This document shows positions 7,568 through 15,511 of a DNA stretch of 41,302 nucleotides, piece after piece. The stretch spans positions 1 to 41,302 of the forward strand of contig CAZAFM010000003.1 in NCBI GenBank assembly GCA_964484395.1. The letters are read 5' to 3'. The stretch is from CAZAFM01 sp964484395 (GTDB lineage: Bacteria; Campylobacterota; Campylobacteria; Campylobacterales; CAZAFM01). The stretch's first letter is position 1. Each line of letters begins with the position of its first letter. Position numbers and translations under genes: made by a program. The notes below the pieces were generated by a model. That model had not been told where the DNA came from. It did no database searches and saw only the letters and a program-made list of their open reading frames with translations.

Positions 7568-7858
7568 ATGGTAAGTATGAAAAAAGTGGAGATTATATTT
7601 GAAGCAGTCTATCTAACTAGACTGCTAGAACTTTTTAAGAGACATAATATCAAAGGCTATACTCTTATAAGAGAGATAGAGGGCTGTGGAGCACATGGTC
7701 TTATGTCTGCTGATGTAGGATTTGATGTCTCAAGTAATGACTATCTCTATACAGTTTGTGAAAATGATAAATTTGAAGAGATGAAGGAGGAGATTCGCTC
7801 CTTTACACATAAATACGGTGGAAAATGTTTCGTAACTGATGCAATGATGCTTAAATAG
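7568..7858 (+). CDS. sbtB: SbtB-type PII-like regulator of SbtA
   Basis: A 96-residue PII-fold protein directly behind sbtA. In cyanobacteria SbtB binds adenylyl nucleotides and gates SbtA. Visible features are the beta-strand start KKVEIIFEAVYLTRLLELF, GYTLIREIEGCGAHG leading to the T-loop region, and the final strand GGKCFVTDAMML. The C-terminal CGPxGC redox loop seen in many cyanobacterial SbtB proteins is absent; the chain ends at MMLK. The start may be ATG 7568 or the in-frame ATG at 7577 (MKKVEII); GGGGGTAAGCT upstream favours 7568. Confidence 0.85.
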   Translation: MVSMKKVEIIFEAVYLTRLLELFKRHNIKGYTLIREIEGCGAHGLMSADVGFDVSSNDYLYTVCENDKFEEMKEEIRSFTHKYGGKCFVTDAMMLK

Positions 7859-7867
7859 AGTATTTCA

Positions 7868-9019
7868 GTGCATAAAGATTTTAACTACTCAGGATTAAAA
7901 CTTGGTATTATAGGTGGAGGACAACTCGGAAAAATAATGTCTTCTGAAGCAAAAAAGATGGGCTTTGTCGTCACCATCTTAGATCCTACTTACAACTCAC
8001 CTGCAGCGCAAGTCTCAGATAAACAGATAGTTGGTGGGTTTTATGATAAAGAGAAGCTTGAGCAACTAGTCCAAGAGAGTGATGTAACAACTTTTGAGCT
8101 CGAAAATGTAGATACCACCATCTTAAAAGAGCTCTATGATAATGGTCATCACATCCACCCCTCTCCATATATTATAAGCCTCATACAGAACAAATATGAA
8201 CAAAAAAGACTTCTACAAAGCAGAGGTATCCCTGTCCCAAAGCTAAAAAATGTAGTTAATAAAGATGATCTTGAAAGTTTTGGTTTTCCGGTAGTTCAAA
8301 AAGCAAAGACTGGTGGATATGATGGTAGAGGAGTTTTTATACTCAAATCAAAAGATGATATTGTAAACTCTCTAGAGGGAGATAGCTTCATAGAGGAGGT
8401 CGTGGATATTGACAAAGAGCTTGCTATTATTGTCGCTAGAAATATAGAAGGGGAAGTCTCTTGCTATCCTGTTGTAGAGATGCTATTTGATGAGCGTGTC
8501 AATATATGTGATAGTGTAATGGCTCCTGCGCGCATTAGTAGTGAGGTTGAGCAAAAAGCAAAAGATATTGCAAAAAAAGCTATAAAAGTACTTGATGGGG
8601 TTGGTATTTATGGAGTTGAACTCTTTTTAACAAAAAATGGTGAAGTTTTGTTGAATGAAATCGCGCCAAGACCTCACAACTCCGGTCACTACACACTTGA
8701 AGGGTGCATGACATCTCAGTTTGAGCAGATAATTAGAGCTGTCACAAACCTCCCTCTAGGTTCGACAAGGCTAATCTCCCCTTCAGTTATGGTCAATCTA
8801 CTAGGAGAGAGTGGTTATGAGGGTGAGCCGGTTATTGAGGGACTTCATGAGGTTCTAGAGATTGAGGGGCTATCTTTTCATTTTTATGGTAAGTCTTTTA
8901 CAAAACCTTTTAGGAAGATGGGACATATTACTGTTTTGGATAGCTCTTTAGATGAAGCACTAAGAAAAGCCCTTGAAGCAAAAGAGATTTTAAAAGTCAA
9001 AGGGAGTAAAAGAGTATGA
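7868..9019 (+). CDS. purK: N5-carboxyaminoimidazole ribonucleotide synthase
   Basis: A 383-residue ATP-grasp enzyme of purine synthesis that carboxylates AIR with bicarbonate and ATP. Motifs are GIIGGGQLGKIM at the N-terminus, FPVVQKAKTGGYDGRGVF for ATP binding, ELAIIVARN, GIYGVELFLTKNGEVLLNEIAPRPHNSGHYT (a signature longer than quoted here), and a C-terminal PurK domain. It begins at GTG 7868, nine bases after sbtB, with only a weak RBS, and its last bases overlap purE (ATGA). Location in an operon with a bicarbonate transporter is unusual and fits its bicarbonate requirement. Confidence 0.92.
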   Translation: MHKDFNYSGLKLGIIGGGQLGKIMSSEAKKMGFVVTILDPTYNSPAAQVSDKQIVGGFYDKEKLEQLVQESDVTTFELENVDTTILKELYDNGHHIHPSPYIISLIQNKYEQKRLLQSRGIPVPKLKNVVNKDDLESFGFPVVQKAKTGGYDGRGVFILKSKDDIVNSLEGDSFIEEVVDIDKELAIIVARNIEGEVSCYPVVEMLFDERVNICDSVMAPARISSEVEQKAKDIAKKAIKVLDGVGIYGVELFLTKNGEVLLNEIAPRPHNSGHYTLEGCMTSQFEQIIRAVTNLPLGSTRLISPSVMVNLLGESGYEGEPVIEGLHEVLEIEGLSFHFYGKSFTKPFRKMGHITVLDSSLDEALRKALEAKEILKVKGSKRV

Positions 9020-9540
9020 GTAAGCCATTAGTAGGAATTATTATGGGGAGTGACTCTGACCTTCTTGTTATGCAACAAGCAGTGGATATATGTGAGGAGT
9101 TTAGGATTGAGTATGAGGTAAGTATAGTTTCAGCCCATAGGACACCAGAGCGTTTAGTTAAATACGCTAAAAGTGCAGAAAATAGAGGCTTAAGAGTGAT
9201 TATTGCAGGAGCAGGAGGTGCGGCTCATCTACCCGGAATGGTAGCTTCTTTAACTCCTCTACCAGTAATTGGTGTTCCAGTTAAAGGCTCATCACTTGAA
9301 GGAATGGATTCCCTGCTCTCAATTGTTCAGATGCCAGGAGGTGTTCCGGTTGCAACTGTGGCGATAAATGGAGCCAAAAATGCTGGAATATTAGCTGCTC
9401 AGATGATTGGGATTAAAAGTCTTGAAATCCGCAAAAAAGTCAAAGCTTACAAGAAAGAGCTACTAAACCAAGTAGAGGCTAAGATAGAGAGGCTAGAGAG
9501 TATGCCTTCTTCTAAGTACCTACAAGAAATGGGACACTAG
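9016..9540 (+). CDS. purE: N5-CAIR mutase (class I PurE)
   Basis: A 174-residue class I PurE that rearranges N5-CAIR to CAIR, the step after PurK. It contains GIIMGSDSDL, SIVSAHRTPERL with the catalytic His, IAGAGGAAHLPGM, GVPVKGSSLEGMDSLLSIVQMP and PGGVPVATVAI. The start overlaps the purK stop by four bases and the end overlaps the convergent gene at 9537-9833. Confidence 0.95.
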   Translation: MSKPLVGIIMGSDSDLLVMQQAVDICEEFRIEYEVSIVSAHRTPERLVKYAKSAENRGLRVIIAGAGGAAHLPGMVASLTPLPVIGVPVKGSSLEGMDSLLSIVQMPGGVPVATVAINGAKNAGILAAQMIGIKSLEIRKKVKAYKKELLNQVEAKIERLESMPSSKYLQEMGH

Positions 9541-9833
9541 TCCCTAGGACTCTCACTTCCATCAAACTGAATTTTAACAGGGTTCCTTGAGAGTAGTTTG
9601 TGGATATCCACATCCTCATCACTATCTTCAGGACGAAGTATACTGTGGATAATGATCTCATTACCATAATCAATCGCTTCAAAGTAGTGCTTAAAGCAGA
9701 ACTCTTGATTCATTCTGCATTCAATAACTCTAGCCTTCATTAGGGCTTCTTCTTTATCTTCAAACTCTAGATTATTTACAAAGTTACTCTTTTTAAAGCA
9801 ACTACACTCTTTTTCAATGATGATTTTATACAT
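9537..9833 (-). CDS. conserved small protein of unknown function
   Basis: A 98-residue acidic protein beginning MYKIIIEKECSCFKKS. Three Cys-containing segments (ECSCF, VIECRM, EFCFKHYFEA) could bind a metal or be redox active. Small proteins of this pattern occur in Campylobacterota, to my recollection without a known function. It has a good RBS (AAAGGAAT) and lies downstream of dabA on the same strand, separated by a structured inverted-repeat element. Its 3' end overlaps purE on the other strand by four bases. Confidence 0.7.
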   Translation of the reverse strand: MYKIIIEKECSCFKKSNFVNNLEFEDKEEALMKARVIECRMNQEFCFKHYFEAIDYGNEIIIHSILRPEDSDEDVDIHKLLSRNPVKIQFDGSESPRD

Positions 9834-9905
9834 CTTTTATTCCTTTCATCTATAAATCTCCTTTCAGTCGATTATTTATACACCTTTAGGAAGTGAATTC
9901 CTAGC

Positions 9906-10019
9906 CTTAAGCTAACGCTGAGTTCTCTTCGGCAGAGAGCCCTCACGACCTTGTAGCTCTAATGAAACGCTTAAGATTTTTATATTTATTTGTGTTTTTG
10001 AACTGAGCGTTTAATTAAG
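9906..10019. repeat. inverted-repeat element behind dabA (MITE-like or structured RNA)
   Basis: Two 20-base arms, 9906-9925 and 10000-10019, match as an inverted repeat at 16 of 20 positions (CTTAAGCTAACGCTGAGTTC against the complement of GAACTGAGCGTTTAATTAAG). Inside are a second closing pair CTTAAGC (9906-9912)/GCTTAAG (9969-9975) and a hairpin GTTCTCT-TCGGC-AGAGAGC (9922-9940). The right arm includes the dabA stop codon. It may be a small mobile palindromic repeat, a 3' processing or stability element, or a leader for the downstream 98-residue gene. There is no U-tract of terminator quality. Confidence 0.45.
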
Positions 10020-12884
10020 CTCTTTTATAACCTTGAAGTCACCATCTTCATAAGAGTAGACTTTTTTAGCCTTCTTATCAATGATTATAGGGCGTATCCA
10101 CTCATTTAAGATAAATGTTTTTGCTACTGAGTTTTCCACAGCTTTTCCTACTATCTCAAGAGGTGCTTCCATATAGGTTAACAGTCTAACAGGCTCATGG
10201 TAGGCTTTTCCTTCTAATAAAACTGTTTGAGTAGGAAGACCTATTTTTAAATCACTATAGTTCCCGCTATATACTCCAACCTTAGAAACTATGTTGTGAT
10301 AGACTTTTGAGCCTGCTCCGTATGTGTGATTATCTACAGTTGAGAAGTAGTGCTCTAGATTAATCCACTCACCAACAACAAGAGGTCCATTAAAAATTCT
10401 TGTTAGTATATCTGCATTTTCATTATCAATACTCCAATCATAAGAGTGCATAAAAAGTCGATTATTAAAAGCTAGATGCTTAGTAGCCCTCCTAGGTCCT
10501 GCAAAAACACCCATATTTTGAGCCAACCCCCACTCTGGACGAGTCTCAGACCAGTCTTTAGTTTTTATGTTTAGGTCTTTTTCTGTATGGGTATATGGTA
10601 GTGAGACTACTCTCTCTTGCTTAGAAGATTGAGTAGCCCTATTAAAATCAACTATAATGTTTTTAAACATCTCCATTTCATCACTAGTTAGAATATCTTC
10701 ATCATAGAACTCTATCTTATCTGTTGTAGTGGTGTGAACACCGGGTATGAACTTAGTGCTCTCTGGAATATCTATCCCTTTTTCCTTGATTTTCTCTCTT
10801 ACAGAAGCTGAGTTTGCTATCATACAAAGAGTTCTAGCATTTGGTAAGCTAGAGCTTCCTCCACACGCTCCGCAATCTAGAGCTGATTCAAATGGGTTAT
10901 TATCAGATATACTAGCATGACCTAGAATCAAGGCAAACTGTGGGAAGTTATCTACTTGTCCTATCATGGTTAAATAGTTGTACAAGTAGTGAACCTTCTC
11001 TTCAAGTGTGAAGCCAACTAGTGAGAGCTTGTTTTTTTGAAATTCATAATCTTTTGGGGTGATATGATGCTCTGATGTAAGCTTTTGTAGTGCATCTTCT
11101 GGTATATCTAATACTAGCTCATCACCAAAAACAAGATGTCTCCAAACCTCCTCACACTGCTTTTGTATCGACTCATGAGCTAGATAGTTATGAAGATGCT
11201 CTGAGATAATGTTTATATGTAGTTTTTTGACATAAAACTCTATCTCTGTTTCTGAGAGCTTATCAATAGTAAATGTAGTTTTTGGTTTGATTGGCTTAAG
11301 CTTTTTGAAAAGCTTCTCAGTCTTTTCAGGTGCAAATGTTTTACCAAAAAGGTTAATCCCAAAAATCCAACCTATTGCTTCAACCATGATAAAAGGGGTG
11401 TATGGGTTGTTTTTAAGATCACTTAAGACTTTTTTAGTTGTTTTGTTTATACCTTTTTTGGATTGAAAGCTAATCACACACTCTTTAGGAATCTCAAAAA
11501 CAACATTTTTAGGCTTGATAACTGCTGGGCATAGAAGCTGTTCATGTGCTTTGTCAAACTCAACAAAAGCAATTGGAATACCCAAAAAGCCACCAGCACC
11601 ATAGGTTTTGTATGGACCCTCATTCTCTATATTTCGGCGTATAACTTCTGAGCGAACATCTAGGCAAAAAGTAGCTGAAGCAACTGACTTCTCCTCCTCT
11701 TTTGGCTCAAACTCAGTGACATCATCAACAAACCTTTTTATATATGTGTCTTCAAGTGACTTGAGCCAGATATAGCCCTCTTCATCTCTTAGTTTTTTGA
11801 TAACTGAAGCTAGGTCTATTAGGGGTAGCTTACTTTGAAGAACCTCCTCGCAGTGCTGAATCTGAAAAGCATCTAGACTTAGCTCATTAGTAATGTGCTG
11901 CAAGAGTACATTGTCTGTCTTTTCGTCGTTTTCTAGTGCATCAAGACATCTTCCATATAGTCTGTTTTTGTCTTTTAAGAGCTTCAAAATGACCTCACTT
12001 CTCTTCTCTTGTGCATATACTTCAAAGATTTTGAAACTACAAATCGCTCTGTTTCTAACTGCTTCAAGCTCATAATAGAGTCTAATAGCCATATACTCTA
12101 TAAGTGAGGAAGGATGTTGTTGTTGTGAAAAATAATCAGGGTCTTCTGAGCGGTACTTGATAAACCCTGTCCAACCATGAAGCTTGTGTAGATGGGTAAT
12201 GAAGTAGGCTTTGATATCTGTAACTTGAAGTTTATTAAGAGCCTCTTCTACAAAAGAGTTTGCATCTTTTTCATAAGTGAAGTTTTCATAAAGTTTAAAA
12301 GCCTCAAACATACCTCTTTGTCGGTTTGGCATAGTCATTGTTGTTTGGTCTTCATCTAAGAAGCGAGATATAAACTCAATGATGTTTTTTTGAATCTTGC
12401 TTCTCTCATCAGTATCAAAAAGTACATCATTAATCTCATATAGTGTCATATTTTTTGTGAGACTATCTAGCCACCTTTGTTTATCATTGTAGATTGAGTT
12501 CTTTTCTAGGTGTGAATAAAGTTCAGTATCAGCCTCTTCTTGTTTATATAAAAATTTTCTTCTAAGGTCATCCCATTGTGGGCTAACCTCCATCATAAAT
12601 TTTTTGATAATCTCTATAGGAATATCAAAGCCTAAATCACTTAGGTTATTATTGATATTTTCTTCTAAAATTTTTTCATCTATTTTTCCTTGATTGTATA
12701 GCTCCATAAAATAAGAGGAGTCCATATATGTTCTACCACCAAATATCTGCTGAGCCCTTTTTAGCCCCTCTTTAAAATGTAAATCCTCAAATCCTTTAAG
12801 TGGGTTGTGATGGATAAATGAGCCTATTGGCCAGTAGTGTGGAAATGTATCCTTGATTGAATCTAGTTTTTGTGCGACGCTCAT
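10011..12884 (-). CDS. dabA: DabA, zinc-dependent inorganic-carbon accumulation subunit (DUF2309)
   Basis: A 957-residue member of the DUF2309/UPF0753 family. DabA is distantly related to beta-carbonic anhydrase and, with DabB, drives one-way hydration of CO2 to bicarbonate. The four zinc-site residues are present with the family spacing: Cys407 and Asp409 in FCLDVRSEVIRR, His656 in LILGHAS, and Cys671 in LDCGACGGSS. Near the N-terminus is FPHYWPIGSFIHHNPLKGFE, another family hallmark. It has no signal peptide. The start overlaps the upstream membrane gene by four bases (ATGA) and has RBS AAGGAG, so it is the third gene of the dab operon. Confidence 0.95.
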   Translation of the reverse strand: MSVAQKLDSIKDTFPHYWPIGSFIHHNPLKGFEDLHFKEGLKRAQQIFGGRTYMDSSYFMELYNQGKIDEKILEENINNNLSDLGFDIPIEIIKKFMMEVSPQWDDLRRKFLYKQEEADTELYSHLEKNSIYNDKQRWLDSLTKNMTLYEINDVLFDTDERSKIQKNIIEFISRFLDEDQTTMTMPNRQRGMFEAFKLYENFTYEKDANSFVEEALNKLQVTDIKAYFITHLHKLHGWTGFIKYRSEDPDYFSQQQHPSSLIEYMAIRLYYELEAVRNRAICSFKIFEVYAQEKRSEVILKLLKDKNRLYGRCLDALENDEKTDNVLLQHITNELSLDAFQIQHCEEVLQSKLPLIDLASVIKKLRDEEGYIWLKSLEDTYIKRFVDDVTEFEPKEEEKSVASATFCLDVRSEVIRRNIENEGPYKTYGAGGFLGIPIAFVEFDKAHEQLLCPAVIKPKNVVFEIPKECVISFQSKKGINKTTKKVLSDLKNNPYTPFIMVEAIGWIFGINLFGKTFAPEKTEKLFKKLKPIKPKTTFTIDKLSETEIEFYVKKLHINIISEHLHNYLAHESIQKQCEEVWRHLVFGDELVLDIPEDALQKLTSEHHITPKDYEFQKNKLSLVGFTLEEKVHYLYNYLTMIGQVDNFPQFALILGHASISDNNPFESALDCGACGGSSSLPNARTLCMIANSASVREKIKEKGIDIPESTKFIPGVHTTTTDKIEFYDEDILTSDEMEMFKNIIVDFNRATQSSKQERVVSLPYTHTEKDLNIKTKDWSETRPEWGLAQNMGVFAGPRRATKHLAFNNRLFMHSYDWSIDNENADILTRIFNGPLVVGEWINLEHYFSTVDNHTYGAGSKVYHNIVSKVGVYSGNYSDLKIGLPTQTVLLEGKAYHEPVRLLTYMEAPLEIVGKAVENSVAKTFILNEWIRPIIIDKKAKKVYSYEDGDFKVIKELN

Positions 12885-13612
12885 ATTAAAATCTCCTTGA
12901 GCCCAAATATGCTTAAAACAAGTAGTAGGGCAACCACACCAATATGTGCTAACTTCTCTTTACTGGTTAGTTCAACATAGTGTATATTTGGGTTTGGTTT
13001 GCCAAAGAGTGACTCTTTGACTACCTTCATAGCTAGTAAAAAATGACCAAAAAAGAGAACTATTACGACTAAATATCCTATAAAATTCAAATCACTAAGT
13101 AGTACATAGTTTAGAAAAAATAGCGAATTAGGAAATGGAGGATATAGTGCTACTGATATTAGATAGATAGTCATAAAAGTCCCAATATAAGGGGTTGTAA
13201 GTGTTATTCCTCTTATGTAGTGATAGTTCGCACTTCCGTAGTTTTTCTCATAATTATAACCAATCAAAAAGATACCTATTAAAGCTACTAGTAGTGAGAG
13301 GCTATAAAGTGCACCCTTCTCTTCAAAAAGAACAAAAAATGGGGCGTTAATATATATAAGATAGTAGCCTAGCTTGTAAAAGTTGGTAGTCTTAGTTGCC
13401 TTGTATATAGCAAATATAGAACTAGCAAATGATACTAGTACAAGTACCATATAGTGTTCATTATGGATAAAAAGAGATAATACAATAGCGCAAAAAAGAG
13501 AAAATCCACTTATTAAAAAAATTAATTTACTACTAAACTTCTCGTTTTTTTCTAGAAAAACAAAATATGGAAGACCAGCAGCTAGCAAAAAAAGTAGTAA
13601 GTTTGATATCAT
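12881..13612 (-). CDS. extra DAB-locus membrane protein, NuoL/M-like fragment
   Basis: A 243-residue, highly hydrophobic protein with about seven to eight membrane helices, locked between dabB and dabA by four-base overlaps at both ends. The segment ITLTTPYIGTFMTIYLISVALYPPFPNSLFF, too long to quote as one motif, resembles the helix of NuoL/M/MrpD-type proteins ending in a PPF turn. This suggests a shortened antiporter-like subunit. The lysine-bearing helices of a full NuoL/M are not evident. The characterised DAB system needs only DabA and DabB, so this is either a third subunit or an accessory. Function is inferred from position alone. Confidence 0.75.
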   Translation of the reverse strand: MISNLLLFLLAAGLPYFVFLEKNEKFSSKLIFLISGFSLFCAIVLSLFIHNEHYMVLVLVSFASSIFAIYKATKTTNFYKLGYYLIYINAPFFVLFEEKGALYSLSLLVALIGIFLIGYNYEKNYGSANYHYIRGITLTTPYIGTFMTIYLISVALYPPFPNSLFFLNYVLLSDLNFIGYLVVIVLFFGHFLLAMKVVKESLFGKPNPNIHYVELTSKEKLAHIGVVALLLVLSIFGLKEILI

Positions 13613-15219
13613 AATTTACCCTTTGTAAGCCATCTGTGTAGCTCAAAAAAGTACCCCTCTTTTACCAAAAATCTATAAAACAGCCACTTTGCCTTGTTTG
13701 GCTTGGTACTATCCTCAGGATTAGCACTATAGTGTTGCCTATAGGTAAACCACCATCCAAGCATCATAATAGCAGCTAGGATTATAAGTGAAGTTATAAG
13801 AGTTATATTTAGAGTGGCAGCTTGATAAAAAAGTAGCGCATGAGGTCCATATAAGAAGTGCTCAAGTGCTAGTCCCACAAACTCATAAGTAAATAAGACA
13901 ATAATAAATGAACTTACAAGCCCTATTATGACCTTAATTGAATCAGCCTTAGATACTTTAAAAAACGATAAAAAGAGTTGTGTTCCAGTAAGCCAACCAA
14001 ATGCTAAAATAATAATTGCAGCATTAAACTCAAAAAACTCCTCACTAAGTATGAGTTTAACTCCAACAAATATCAAAATAGGCAAAATAGTAAATAGAGC
14101 TATGTAGTTAAACATCTTATTACTTCTTTTTTCAATCTTCTCTTCCCAGAAGAGCTCATAAGATAGTCGTTTAGGAATATTTGATTCATGACGGGCAAGT
14201 CTAATAAGTCCACCTGATTCTAAAAAGAGAGTAGCTTTAAATATCCCATGAACAATGAGGTGATAGATTGCTAGAGAAAAAGCCCCAAGTCCCACTTCCA
14301 TTATCATATACCCCATCTGTCCAACTGTTGAGTATCCTAGAGAGCGTTTGATATCTGATACTACTAGCATAACAAGTGAGGCAAAAATAGCAGTAATAAG
14401 TCCTAATACAAATGCAATATTTAACACCGTAGGTGTAAGTAGAAGCAAGTAAGCCATCTTATTTAGTAGAATACCACCAACATTTACTACTCCAGCATGC
14501 ATTAGAGCTGAGACTGGCGTAGGTGCCTCAGAAGTATATGGAAGCCATATATGAAAAGGAACAATTGCTGATTTCATCATAGCAGCCATTAGATACAGTA
14601 AGCCAATAACAAAAATCATAGGATTATCAACAGGAGTTACAGACATCTCTAGCCAAGTATCTCTAAGTGTGGCTAAATCAAAACTTCCAAATGTTTTATA
14701 AGTTAGTATCACAGCAAATAAAAAGATTAAGTCAGCCCCTTTATGAACAATCATAGTCCACTGAGCATTTTTCACTGCTGAGTCTGAACCAACATTAAAA
14801 GAGACTAGTAGATATAGAGCAATACTAAGCATCTGCCAAGCTAGAGCTAGAACGATAAGATTATTACTCATAACTAGTAGATAGATAGCCGAAAAGATGA
14901 AGTTGATTAGTATAAAAAAGCGTTTATATCCTGGCTCATCCCACATATACTTACTAGCGTATTTACGAATAACTAGTCCTAGAATAGCCACATAAGGTAC
15001 TAGTATAGCTGAGAGTTCATTATAGATAAGTAGTCCCTCAAACCCAACAATTGCCTCATCAAAACTGATAACATGATATGTTCCATAAAGTGCCAGTAGA
15101 GCTAGCATACTTGAGAAGAGGATATTGATTTTGGGGATTAACTCTTTTTTGTTAATAAAAGCTATAAATATTGCAATTACAATGGGAATAAAGGGGATAA
15201 ATAAAATCAATTTTTCCAA
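13609..15219 (-). CDS. dabB: DabB, proton-conducting NuoL-like subunit of the DAB system
   Basis: A 536-residue membrane protein of the proton-conducting complex I/Mrp antiporter family. Its core shows KSAIVPFHIWLP (Lys216), SEAPTPVSALMHAGVVN (His241) and DIKRSLGYSTVGQMGYM, typical of NuoL-like channels. In the helix where complex I subunits carry WE, it has AWQM (Gln129). Next to dabA it is DabB, which couples proton flow to CO2 hydration. The start is TTG 15219 with AAGGG seven bases upstream. Only 50 bases, with no terminator, separate it from the ferredoxin gene of the preceding cluster, so read-through from that cluster is likely. Confidence 0.9.
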   Translation of the reverse strand: MEKLILFIPFIPIVIAIFIAFINKKELIPKINILFSSMLALLALYGTYHVISFDEAIVGFEGLLIYNELSAILVPYVAILGLVIRKYASKYMWDEPGYKRFFILINFIFSAIYLLVMSNNLIVLALAWQMLSIALYLLVSFNVGSDSAVKNAQWTMIVHKGADLIFLFAVILTYKTFGSFDLATLRDTWLEMSVTPVDNPMIFVIGLLYLMAAMMKSAIVPFHIWLPYTSEAPTPVSALMHAGVVNVGGILLNKMAYLLLLTPTVLNIAFVLGLITAIFASLVMLVVSDIKRSLGYSTVGQMGYMIMEVGLGAFSLAIYHLIVHGIFKATLFLESGGLIRLARHESNIPKRLSYELFWEEKIEKRSNKMFNYIALFTILPILIFVGVKLILSEEFFEFNAAIIILAFGWLTGTQLFLSFFKVSKADSIKVIIGLVSSFIIVLFTYEFVGLALEHFLYGPHALLFYQAATLNITLITSLIILAAIMMLGWWFTYRQHYSANPEDSTKPNKAKWLFYRFLVKEGYFFELHRWLTKGKL

Positions 15220-15269
15220 TACAGACCCTTAGAGTATGAGTTGACTAGATAATAACAGGCAGAAGGGAT

Positions 15270-15497
15270 TTATTCCTCCTTAGCCTGCGCCATAACCATT
15301 GAGATACAGCCTCTATTAAGTAAGTCTGTGCAGACATAGACACATAGAGCGCACCCCTTGCATCTATCACTATCAACCCAAGATGTATTGTTCTCTTTAT
15401 CGAACATAAGCGTATTTGCTTCTGGACAATAAAGTGTACACATATTGCATTTATGCTCAGCACATTTGTCCGAATCGACTTTTGCTATATAATACAT
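15270..15497 (-). CDS. 2-oxoacid:ferredoxin oxidoreductase cluster 1, delta (ferredoxin) subunit
   Basis: A 75-residue two-[4Fe-4S] ferredoxin, the delta subunit of a five-subunit oxidoreductase. Cys residues are at 12, 17, 20 and 24 (C-x4-C-x2-C-x3-CP) and at 46, 49, 52 and 56 (C-x2-C-x2-C-x3-C). The first motif has two extra residues after its first Cys. It is the last gene of cluster 1 (order epsilon-alpha-beta-gamma-delta). Its protein is identical to that of the gene at 23691-23918, and the two genes differ at only three synonymous sites near the 3' end. The RBS is AAAGGAT. Confidence 0.93.
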   Translation of the reverse strand: MYYIAKVDSDKCAEHKCNMCTLYCPEANTLMFDKENNTSWVDSDRCKGCALCVYVCTDLLNRGCISMVMAQAKEE

Positions 15498-15500
15498 AGT
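15286..15500. repeat. 215-bp direct repeat, copy 1 (ferredoxin-subunit gene)
   Basis: Identical base for base to 23707-23921, in the same orientation. It covers nearly all of the delta-subunit gene plus three bases upstream. Differences begin abruptly on both sides: three substitutions in the last 16 bases of the gene and unrelated upstream sequence. Confidence 0.95.
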
Positions 15501-15511
15501 AATCCTTTCTT

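Noticed and set aside
9906..9976. Possible tRNA or tRNA-like gene behind dabA
   Set aside because: No acceptor stem, D- or T-loop consensus (no GTTCGA-type loop); the pairing fits an inverted repeat instead.
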